A DNA stretch of 64,000 bases, taken from Chitinophaga agri (lineage in GTDB: Bacteria > Bacteroidota > Bacteroidia > Chitinophagales > Chitinophagaceae). The stretch covers positions 7,892,001 to 7,956,000 of the forward strand of contig NZ_CP048113.1 of NCBI RefSeq assembly GCF_010093065.1, given 5' to 3'. Positions within the stretch are counted from its first letter, which is position 1. Each line of letters starts with the position of its first letter. Of this stretch, positions 33,824-41,154 are shown piece by piece. A program made the translations under genes and the position numbers. Below the pieces are notes generated by a model, which saw nothing but the letters and a program-made list of their open reading frames with translations, made no database searches and was not told where the DNA came from.

Positions 33824-33953
33824 TTATAATTAATTGATTATTAATTATAAGTGGGCTGTATGAAGATAGTTGGTCGACTGGATATTATCGCTCGTAATAA
33901 CAATTTGTGTTATTAATTCATAACCTGTGGTTATCCAATATCACTATTAGTGA
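33824..33953. repeat. Cluster of four inverted repeats upstream of the YeiH gene
   Basis: In 130 bp: TTATAATTAAT-N5-ATTAATTATAA (33824-33850), TAATAACA-N5-TGTTATTA (33895-33915), ATAACC-TGT-GGTTAT (33920-33934) and TCACTA-T-TAGTGA (33941-33953), all with perfect arms. They lie between the divergent TetR and YeiH genes and could be operators for one or more regulators. Confidence 0.7.
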
Positions 33954-34005
33954 TTTCCTTTAACGCGGTGAACGACTGACATTTGTGTCATTAAAAGAAT
34001 AAAAT

Positions 34006-35007
34006 ATGAATACGGTTTTACAAGACGAACGGACTGGAAAACAGGTTATCAGCAACACAGGCAAGAAACGTTTCCTGGATAAGAGTATTACCACCCGCGA
34101 GGTGATCTTTATACTCGCACTGGCCCTCTGTATGACGCCCTGGGTATCAGCACCGGTAGCATTGACGGGTGGCTTGATCATCGCACAGTTTATCGGGCAC
34201 CCTTTTCTCCATCTGAATCATAAAGCGACACATATATTACTGCAGATATCTGTTGTAGGGCTGGGCTTCGGTATGAATATGCATAGTGCACTGAAAGCAG
34301 GTAGTGAAGGTTTTATTTTTACGATCGCCTCTATCAGTGGGACACTGATCGTTGGATACATCATGGGTAGATTACTGAAGATAGATACGAAGACTTCTCA
34401 CCTGATATCCTGTGGGACTGCTATCTGTGGTGGGAGTGCGATCGCAGCTGTATCTCCTGTTATTAAAGCCGAAGAAAAACAGTTGTCTGTAGCATTAGGG
34501 ACGGTTTTCATACTCAACTCCGCAGCACTGTTCCTGTTTCCTTTCGTAGGACATCTGCTACATCTAAGTCAGACGCAGTTTGGTTTGTGGAGTGCGATCG
34601 CTATTCATGATACCAGCTCTGTCGTAGGTGCTGCCAGTAAATATGGTCCGCAGGCACTGGAGGTTGCCACTACGGTTAAACTGGCCCGTGCACTCTGGAT
34701 TATGCCGGCAGTTGTGTTGACGACGCTTTGTTTCCGCACAGGTAAGCAAAAGATAAAGATCCCCTGGTTTATCGGATTATTCCTGCTGGCCATGTTGCTC
34801 CATACTTACTTTCCGATAGCACCTGTTAGTGAGGTACTTGTGAAAGTGGCAAAGACGGGGCTCACCATTACGCTTTTCCTGATAGGTGCCGGACTCTCCA
34901 GAGAAGTACTAAAAGGAGTTGGTTTTAAGCCATTATTACAGGGCGTAATCTTATGGGCATTGATCTCCGGAGCTGCGCTGTGGGCAGTGATGACCTTAGC
35001 CGCATAG
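34006..35007 (+). CDS. YeiH/UPF0324-family transporter
   Basis: 333 residues with about ten membrane helices after a hydrophilic N-terminus. ISVVGLGFGMNMHSALKAG, HLISCGTAICGGSAIAAVSPVIKAEE and SAIAIHDTSSVVGAASKYG are the conserved YeiH segments. The family is called a putative sulfate exporter, but substrate is not established. It stands alone, preceded by a dense set of palindromes. Confidence 0.92.
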   Translation: MNTVLQDERTGKQVISNTGKKRFLDKSITTREVIFILALALCMTPWVSAPVALTGGLIIAQFIGHPFLHLNHKATHILLQISVVGLGFGMNMHSALKAGSEGFIFTIASISGTLIVGYIMGRLLKIDTKTSHLISCGTAICGGSAIAAVSPVIKAEEKQLSVALGTVFILNSAALFLFPFVGHLLHLSQTQFGLWSAIAIHDTSSVVGAASKYGPQALEVATTVKLARALWIMPAVVLTTLCFRTGKQKIKIPWFIGLFLLAMLLHTYFPIAPVSEVLVKVAKTGLTITLFLIGAGLSREVLKGVGFKPLLQGVILWALISGAALWAVMTLAA

Positions 35008-35057
35008 TTTATCATCATCCCCGGGCATTGCGACAGCGTAATGAAAGGTATCCATGT

Positions 35058-35092
35058 ATTCTTCTCTGTTATGTAGGATAGCAGAGAAGAAT
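35058..35092. terminator. Hairpin between convergent genes
   Basis: ATTCTTCTCTG and CAGAGAAGAAT pair perfectly across a 13-nt loop between the YeiH and S41 peptidase stops. No long T-run, so it may act weakly in both directions. Confidence 0.55.
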
Positions 35093-35099
35093 ATGCGGG

Positions 35100-36437
35100 T
35101 TAAAATGCTGTATCGGAAGCGGACCATTGCAGCGCTTCTTCCATGATCACATCTTCCTGTTGTAAATATGCGTCAACAGAGATCAGCACCGGATGTCCGG
35201 GAATGATGCCACGACCTTCCTGTTGTGCACTGCGTACATCCATTACGTATTTAGTGGTCGGTATCCACAGATCCACTTTACTATACGGCAATGTAACCTG
35301 TATCATTTGGCCCGAATTGTTCCCCTCATATCTTCCACCGGTCTCACTGCCGAAAAAAACAGCTCTTGTGTGGCTGTAGGCTACTGAACAGAATTCGGCG
35401 GCTGCGGAGAATGTGCCTCCATCAGTTAATATTGCTACTGGTCCATCGTAATGAAGTGCCGCCGGCTGTTGTACACCCAGCCCTGGTCTGCCGGAGAGCT
35501 TTTTTTTATCCTTTTCCTGATACCGGTAATAAGTAAATTTTTCTTTTGTGAGATACCTGTATAAGGTGACACCATATTCATCCCTGCCGCCACCATTTCC
35601 TCGCAGATCAATGATCAGTTTTTTTACGCCTGCCTGTTTCAGCTGACGGAATGTTTGCGCAATAAATTTATTGTAATCCAGGTTTGCCTCCTGTAGGTCG
35701 TTCAGGTCAAACGTCCGGATAGTAAGGATGCCGGTTTTATTCTCCGTAACAGAAAAAGACAGCAGCGGCTTTTGGGGTGAAGCTATCTTTAAGGCTTTGA
35801 TAGCATGTTCCGGTACGGCAGATAAGGCGGTGCTTTTCACCTGACCGCTTTTATCTTTATATACTACGGTGAATCCGCCGGAGTAGCCATATGTGAGATA
35901 GTAATAGAAATAAAAGATCTCATTCAGTACAATATCTTTTTTCGTGTTGCTGTAGCCGTCAGCCATCAGATAGTTGTGCATCATTTCCCGCATCACTGAT
36001 GCAGGATGAGAATTGACACTTATCAGCAGGCTGCCTGCCGGAATGGTATTATTGACACTGGCCGTAATGAAAATACTGTCCGCTGTAACATATGTCAGCA
36101 GTGGCAGATAGCTATTCTCTTTGTGTACGAACTGGTTGAAGGAAGGTGCTGCACCCGTTGACAGATGTCCGTCTCTCACAGCACTGCACAATACTTTTAC
36201 CATACTGTAGAACTGTCTGTCATCGGTATCTTCATGGATATGCCGGTAACAGCTGTCAAGCAGCGAATTCATTCTGTCCGCCGTTACAAAAGCATAAGGG
36301 TCCGGATGAATGGCGATAAGTTTCTCATGTAGTAGTTGCAGGTCCGCTTTCAATGAATCTGCCCGTTGTCCGCACACTGTGCAGACACAACAGATCAGGA
36401 TGAGGGAGAGAACTGTTTTTTTGAGATGGGTGAACAT
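35100..36437 (-). CDS. S41-family peptidase, secreted
   Basis: 445 residues with signal peptide MFTHLKKTVLSLILICCVCTVCG. The catalytic C-terminal domain has LIIDLRGNGGGRDEY, AILTDGGTFSAAAEFCSVAYS (nucleophile Ser in GTFSAA) and FGSETGGRYEGNNSG, the tail-specific-protease core. The N-terminal helical region resembles other Bacteroidota S41 proteins, and a PDZ-like segment is present (PAGSLLISVNSHPA). Likely periplasmic or outer-membrane-facing protein turnover. Confidence 0.9.
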   Translation of the reverse strand: MFTHLKKTVLSLILICCVCTVCGQRADSLKADLQLLHEKLIAIHPDPYAFVTADRMNSLLDSCYRHIHEDTDDRQFYSMVKVLCSAVRDGHLSTGAAPSFNQFVHKENSYLPLLTYVTADSIFITASVNNTIPAGSLLISVNSHPASVMREMMHNYLMADGYSNTKKDIVLNEIFYFYYYLTYGYSGGFTVVYKDKSGQVKSTALSAVPEHAIKALKIASPQKPLLSFSVTENKTGILTIRTFDLNDLQEANLDYNKFIAQTFRQLKQAGVKKLIIDLRGNGGGRDEYGVTLYRYLTKEKFTYYRYQEKDKKKLSGRPGLGVQQPAALHYDGPVAILTDGGTFSAAAEFCSVAYSHTRAVFFGSETGGRYEGNNSGQMIQVTLPYSKVDLWIPTTKYVMDVRSAQQEGRGIIPGHPVLISVDAYLQQEDVIMEEALQWSASDTAF

Positions 36438-36455
36438 ACACCCAATTTAGAACAA

Positions 36456-37520
36456 TTATTTTAAGGTGGTGAACTGTTTGAACCGCATCGCTTCTTTGTC
36501 CAGTCCGCCCTGGATGGTTTTACTCAATGGGGTAAATGGTGTGTATTCCATGATGATGTCCGTTTTTTTGATCGTACGTTTCCAGGTACCAGCTATCGCG
36601 CCATTTACGAGAATGACATTGCTGAACAGCGGGTTTCCGTCCCGGTTGAGCTGCCTGGCATTGTTCGCACTGAGTATGACCTCTCTGTCTTTATAGGCGA
36701 CAAGATATTCGTCATAATTAGGGAGCAGCAACACCTCATTGCGTTTGCCTGTAATTTCCTGCGAGTGGAGTGGGCCGTAGTAGTCTAGTCCGCCGAAAGT
36801 ATCATGCGCCAGCTGCGCCTTCACGGATTGCAACCCTTCGCGTGCGGCGGTAATGGTCAGACCGCTCCAGCCGGTAAAGTCTTTTAATGTGGCCGGTCCA
36901 TGACTGTTGAAGTAGCGAAGCGCCAGCATTGCAAGGGCTTCTTCCCTTTTTTTACCGGCAGCAGGAGGAACCCTTTCTTCAAAGAGGGCGTAGGTGATCT
37001 GTTTATCTTTCTTACCACCGTTGCAGATGATCATATCCAGTTCTGCTTTTATCAGCAGAAAATTCATGCGGAGGTCATTGGTCGGGATCCTGGCAGCGTC
37101 CAGGGCCGCAGCCAGTTCGGTACGTTTAAGCTGCTTACCGCCGGCCAGCAGTTTCTCAAAGATCTTGTTGCTTTTGCGAAACACCTTATCGTCCAGTTCG
37201 AGTTTGCGGTTATAGGTACCCATCAACCGTTCGATGGCCGGGCCTGTCAGTGTCAGCATCCAGCGCACGTCGGCAGGATGAACGAGGTGCCAGGTAGGGC
37301 GCAGTACATGCGTACGTACCAGCTGGCCTGTTGCGATGCAATGTTCGATGTCTTCGCTGGTTGCCTGTGGCAGGCGCATGCCCACTGCCCATTTGGACAT
37401 TTCGTAATCCTGGGCCTGTATAGCGGCACACCAGTGTACCAGTTGAGGGGGCGATTGAAATGAAGGGTTGTTAAGTTGCTGATTAGCAAGTCTTTGCTGG
37501 AGTAGCTGTTGAGCGGTCAT
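36456..37520 (-). CDS. AlkZ-like winged-helix DNA-binding protein
   Basis: 354 residues from the ATG at 37520 (MTAQQLLQQRLANQQL); the frame continues 51 codons upstream but the family N-terminus is here. VHWCAAIQAQDYEMSKWAVGMRL carries the QxQ motif that in AlkZ-family glycosylases is catalytic (established for AlkZ), and RPTWHLVHPADVRWMLTL is the hallmark segment of PF06224. It may be a DNA glycosylase of the AlkX/AlkZ superfamily or only a DNA-binding relative. Lone gene on the minus strand. Confidence 0.85.
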   Translation of the reverse strand: MTAQQLLQQRLANQQLNNPSFQSPPQLVHWCAAIQAQDYEMSKWAVGMRLPQATSEDIEHCIATGQLVRTHVLRPTWHLVHPADVRWMLTLTGPAIERLMGTYNRKLELDDKVFRKSNKIFEKLLAGGKQLKRTELAAALDAARIPTNDLRMNFLLIKAELDMIICNGGKKDKQITYALFEERVPPAAGKKREEALAMLALRYFNSHGPATLKDFTGWSGLTITAAREGLQSVKAQLAHDTFGGLDYYGPLHSQEITGKRNEVLLLPNYDEYLVAYKDREVILSANNARQLNRDGNPLFSNVILVNGAIAGTWKRTIKKTDIIMEYTPFTPLSKTIQGGLDKEAMRFKQFTTLK

Positions 37521-37695
37521 AGTATTTCCTTTGGTTGCCGGAACAAAGGAAAGGTACGAAGATGACAACAGTATGTCAGCAGATAATCTGTGCTGGTAGT
37601 ATTCACTTTGATTATCCTGGTCCATCTTACGTTCACGCATGTAAGTTGAAACCGCGATAATCAAAGCAAACACTGAACGGGAACATACCGGAAGT

Positions 37696-38415
37696 TTAAC
37701 AATCCCCGTCAGGACCGCAGGTTTGTCCTTCTATTATCTCCAGACCAGCAGGCTGGGTCTTTTTCCATTCGTCTACTGATTTGTTCAGTACTTCGAGGAA
37801 GGTGTCAGCAGCCTGTGCACCGGAAACACCATATTTTCTGTCAAAGACAAAGAAAGGTACACCTCTGATGCCCAGAGCGTCTGCCTCCTGTATATCGCGG
37901 CGTACTTCTGTGGCAAATCCCTGTCCGCTTACCAGCTCCGTTAAAACGCTTTCTTCGAGGCCGATTTCCTTACCAAGCTCCACGAGCGTACCAGCATCAC
38001 TAAAATCTTTCCCTTCCGTGAAATAAGCCTTAAAAAGGCGTTCTTCTGCCGCATCTCCGAGCTGGTGTTGCTTAGCCAGCTGTATCAGGCGGTGTGCATC
38101 AAAAGAATTCGCCACAACAGCCTGTTCCATGTTGTATGTTAATCCGAGGTCCGCGGCGAGTGCCGTTACCTGATGATTCATCTGTTCTGCCTGTTCGTAG
38201 GGAATACCTTTTCTTTTGGAAAGGTAGGTATACAGGTTATCGCCGTGACCGGACTCAATGGTTGGGTCAAGCTGGAAGCTGTGCCATTCTATTTCTACGG
38301 ATCCGGCGTCGGAGAACTGTTCCATTGCTGCTTCAAAGCGGCGTTTACCAATATAGCACCATGGACACATAATATCTGACCAGATCTCTACTTTCATTTT
38401 GTTCGCTGTACTCAT
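37696..38415 (-). CDS. DsbA-family oxidoreductase (FrnE-like)
   Basis: 239 residues, cytoplasmic, no signal peptide. The active site is DIMCPWCYIGKRRF (CPWC), followed by the helical insertion and the cis-Pro loop ALGIRGVPFFVFDRKYGVSGAQ. FrnE-type enzymes act as thiol-disulfide oxidoreductases in redox or electrophile stress. Divergent from the HxlR regulator across a short region with two palindromes, so it is probably its target. Confidence 0.92.
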   Translation of the reverse strand: MSTANKMKVEIWSDIMCPWCYIGKRRFEAAMEQFSDAGSVEIEWHSFQLDPTIESGHGDNLYTYLSKRKGIPYEQAEQMNHQVTALAADLGLTYNMEQAVVANSFDAHRLIQLAKQHQLGDAAEERLFKAYFTEGKDFSDAGTLVELGKEIGLEESVLTELVSGQGFATEVRRDIQEADALGIRGVPFFVFDRKYGVSGAQAADTFLEVLNKSVDEWKKTQPAGLEIIEGQTCGPDGDC

Positions 38416-38428
38416 ATGATCGTTTTCT

Positions 38429-38460
38429 TTTGTAAAGTTCCTAATCTTACTTTACTTTTG
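38429..38460 (+). promoter_or_regulatory. Promoter of the HxlR gene
   Basis: TTTG at 38429-38432 and TACTTTTG at 38453-38460, 20 bp apart, match the Bacteroidota -33/-7 consensus on the plus strand, with the ATG at 38512. Confidence 0.6.
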
Positions 38461-38494
38461 AAAGTGGTATCCCGGAGGAAAGTACTTTCTCCGG
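38454..38494. promoter_or_regulatory. Putative HxlR operators
   Basis: ACTTT-TG-AAAGT (38454-38465) overlaps the -7 element; a second near-perfect palindrome centred on GAAAGTACTTTC (38478-38489), extended by CCGGA and TCCGG to 38472-38494, follows. Both share AAAGT half-sites and lie between the divergent dsbA-like and hxlR-like genes. Confidence 0.6.
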
Positions 38495-38511
38495 GGAAAC
38501 TATAAGGAAGT

Positions 38512-38913
38512 ATGATGAACAGGAAATCACAGACATCAGAGAAGTCAGAAACGTGCGCAGAACATCTTCGCGCTATCCACGATACCATGGATGTACTGAA
38601 TGGTAAGTGGAAGATAGCCATTATTGGCTCTTTACGCTTTGGCAAACGCCGTTTTATGGAATTACAGCGGGAAGTAGAGGGAGTGGGTTCCAAAATGCTC
38701 TCCAAGGAGTTGCGGGAGCTGGAAATGAATGAGCTGGTGAAGAGGACGGTGTATGATACCAAACCGGTGACCGTTGAATATGAATTAACCCCTTACGGTA
38801 AAACGCTGGAGGCGATCATTGACGAAATGGCCAAATGGGGGCATACCCACCGTCAAAGGATTATGCATCCCGTAAATCAGTTAGACCTACAGGATGCACT
38901 AAGCCATCTTTAA
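38512..38913 (+). CDS. HxlR-family transcriptional regulator
   Basis: 133 residues; winged-helix HxlR fold: CAEHLRAIHDTMDVLNGKWKIAIIGSLRFGKRRFMELQREVEGVGSKMLSKELRELEMNELVKRTVYDT. One N-terminal Cys (SEKSETCAEH) is where some HxlR members sense electrophiles or oxidants (HypR, YodB; established). A good ribosome site AAGGAAG precedes the start. Probably controls the divergent DsbA-like gene and itself. Confidence 0.92.
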   Translation: MMNRKSQTSEKSETCAEHLRAIHDTMDVLNGKWKIAIIGSLRFGKRRFMELQREVEGVGSKMLSKELRELEMNELVKRTVYDTKPVTVEYELTPYGKTLEAIIDEMAKWGHTHRQRIMHPVNQLDLQDALSHL

Positions 38914-38933
38914 CCTTCAACCTTAAACTAAAA

Positions 38934-40217
38934 CTATTTTTTAACGAAGCGTTCGAAATAAGCTTTTTCCAGCACCTCACGGTGATCGGGATGCGCAATC
39001 TCTATCAGCGCTTTGGCGCGCTGTTTAAGACTTTTTCCGAACAGGTTTGTTCTGCCATATTCAGTGATTACCCAGTGCATATGTCCGCGGGTGGTCACCA
39101 CGCCTGCGCCTTCTTTCAAAAAGGGCACGATACGTGAAATGCCCTTGTTCGTAACAGACGGCAGGGCAATGATCGGTTTCCCACCTTCTGAGAGGGACGC
39201 CCCGCGCATAAAGTCCATTTGTCCGCCGATACCGGAGAACTGATAGGTACCGATAGAGTCAGCACATACCTGCCCGGTCAGGTCTATTTCGATCGCACTG
39301 TTGATCGCCATTACTTTGGGATTCTGGCGGATAACGCTCGTATCGTTCACATAACTGATATCCATTACTCTGATAGATGGATTATCATGTACAAAGTCGT
39401 ATAACTTACGTGTGCCTGCCATAAACGCCGTCACAGACCTGCCTTTGTTCAGTTTCTTCAGACTGTTGTCGATCACGCCGCTTTCTATCAGCGGGATTAC
39501 GCCATCGGACAGCATTTCAGTGTGCAGGCCCAGATTCTTATGGTTGGTCAGATTTTTCAGTACCTGGTCAGGGATGTTCCCGATACCCAGTTGTAAAGTA
39601 GCGCCGTCTTCCACCAGTTCGGCAATATTGCGGCCGATACTCGCCGTTACGTCACTTGATTGCCGGGCATAGTCCAGCTCTGGTAAAGTCGCTTTCTGCC
39701 ATACTGCTGCGTGAAATTTAGAGATATGGATAAAGCCTTCTCCATGCGTACGCGGCATTAGCGGGTTGACCTGTGCGATCACGTACTTCGCAACATCTAC
39801 AGCGGCACGCGCAATATCTACAGAGGTGCCGAGAGAGCAATATCCATGTGCATCAGGAGGAGAGACAGATATGATCGCTACATCGGGAGGCAGTATGCCA
39901 GTCCTGAACAGCTGTGGTATCTGACTGAGGAAGATCGGTACATAGTCGCCATCATCACTGTTCACAACAGCACGGTTGGCGGCGGATACAAACAGCGAAT
40001 TGATATAAAAGCTTTTACGGTATAGCGGATTATCGAAGTCAACATCTCCCAGGGTAGTAATGCTGACTATTTCTACGTCATGAAGGTCTGCATGCCTGTT
40101 CTGTAACGCGCGCAGCAGGTGTACGGGGGTGGCTGCACTACCATGAATGAATACACGGTTGCCGGACTGAACGCATTTAACAGCTTCTGCTGCAGTAGTA
40201 TATGATATATCAGACAT
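38934..40217 (-). CDS. Acetyl-CoA hydrolase/transferase family protein (4-hydroxybutyrate CoA-transferase-like)
   Basis: 427 residues, two Rossmann-like CoA-transferase domains. GNRVFIHGSAATPVHLLRAL and the SVSPPDAHGYCSLG segment are N-terminal marks; LQLGIGNIPDQVLKNL and LGLHTEMLSDGVIPLIESG give the catalytic Glu of HTE; GIGGQMDFMRGASLSEGGKPIIAL is the C-terminal signature. Exchanges CoA between acetate or another short acid and an acyl-CoA. Convergent on the HxlR gene. Confidence 0.9.
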   Translation of the reverse strand: MSDISYTTAAEAVKCVQSGNRVFIHGSAATPVHLLRALQNRHADLHDVEIVSITTLGDVDFDNPLYRKSFYINSLFVSAANRAVVNSDDGDYVPIFLSQIPQLFRTGILPPDVAIISVSPPDAHGYCSLGTSVDIARAAVDVAKYVIAQVNPLMPRTHGEGFIHISKFHAAVWQKATLPELDYARQSSDVTASIGRNIAELVEDGATLQLGIGNIPDQVLKNLTNHKNLGLHTEMLSDGVIPLIESGVIDNSLKKLNKGRSVTAFMAGTRKLYDFVHDNPSIRVMDISYVNDTSVIRQNPKVMAINSAIEIDLTGQVCADSIGTYQFSGIGGQMDFMRGASLSEGGKPIIALPSVTNKGISRIVPFLKEGAGVVTTRGHMHWVITEYGRTNLFGKSLKQRAKALIEIAHPDHREVLEKAYFERFVKK

Positions 40218-40304
40218 AGTATTGTTTTTAAGAACGATGTCCCAAAATTATGCCTGTGTCACCTGGTAAAATATGATAAAGATTAGCCGTAAATATGATA
40301 TATG

Positions 40305-41126
40305 TTAGAAAGCTAGTTGACCCTGTACATATGTAATAACTGGTGTAACGGTTTGCGGAGTAGCACTGATGTGAAATACAGGCGTCTCGACATCCCGTGA
40401 GGCGACGATGACCTGTGTACGGCCAGCGTGTGGCCGGAAAAGGTCCAGTACCAGCTCAGGCTTATTATTGTCCCTGGAGAGATGTGACAGCAGGATATGC
40501 GTCATGTAGGACGGCTTATGTAGTTTGAAGACTTCCAGTGCCTGGGTGTTGGAGAGATGCCCTTTGCCACCACGTATCCGCTTTTTCAGGAAGAACGGAT
40601 AACGTCCCTGTTCCAGTAGCTTTTCATCATAATTGGCTTCCAGGAACGCGGCATGGCATTGTTTGAAATGATGGATCAGGTTAGTGCATGGCACACCAAT
40701 GTCGGTGAATACGCCAATACGGATACCATCATGCGTGATCATAAAGCTGTGGGGCTCGATGGCGTCATGCGCTTTGGAAAAAGCGTGAACGGTGAGATCA
40801 CCGATCGGTATGGGAGCTGTATCGTCAAATACCTTTACATATGCTGCATGAAGGTTTAGCCGGCCATGCAGCATGGTCTTGGTGGTGATGTATACCGGCA
40901 GACTATATTTCTTTGAGAGGACTTCCAGTCCACGGATGTGATCGGAATGTTCGTGTGAAATAAAGATGGCCTTTACTATGTCCATCTTCAATCCCAGCCT
41001 TTTCATCCGTCTTTCCGTTTCGCGGCAGGAGATGCCCGCATCTATCAGGACAGCTTCTGTAGCAGTCCCGATATAATAACAGTTTCCGTTGCTGCCGGAA
41101 TTGAGTGACGTAATTTGCAGTGACAT
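40305..41126 (-). CDS. Metallo-beta-lactamase-fold hydrolase (YycJ/WalJ-like)
   Basis: 273 residues. Starts MSLQITSLNSGSNGNCYYIGTATEAVLIDAG; AIFISHEHSDHIRGLEVLSKKY is the HxHxDH metal motif. The pattern matches YycJ/WalJ, a 5'-exonuclease-type DNA metabolism enzyme in the WalRK locus of Firmicutes (established), although that two-component system is not seen here. A palindrome ACTAAAA-A-TTTTAGT (41141-41155) lies just upstream. Confidence 0.9.
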   Translation of the reverse strand: MSLQITSLNSGSNGNCYYIGTATEAVLIDAGISCRETERRMKRLGLKMDIVKAIFISHEHSDHIRGLEVLSKKYSLPVYITTKTMLHGRLNLHAAYVKVFDDTAPIPIGDLTVHAFSKAHDAIEPHSFMITHDGIRIGVFTDIGVPCTNLIHHFKQCHAAFLEANYDEKLLEQGRYPFFLKKRIRGGKGHLSNTQALEVFKLHKPSYMTHILLSHLSRDNNKPELVLDLFRPHAGRTQVIVASRDVETPVFHISATPQTVTPVITYVQGQLAF

Positions 41127-41154
41127 AGCACCGCAATTTTACTAAAAATTTTAG

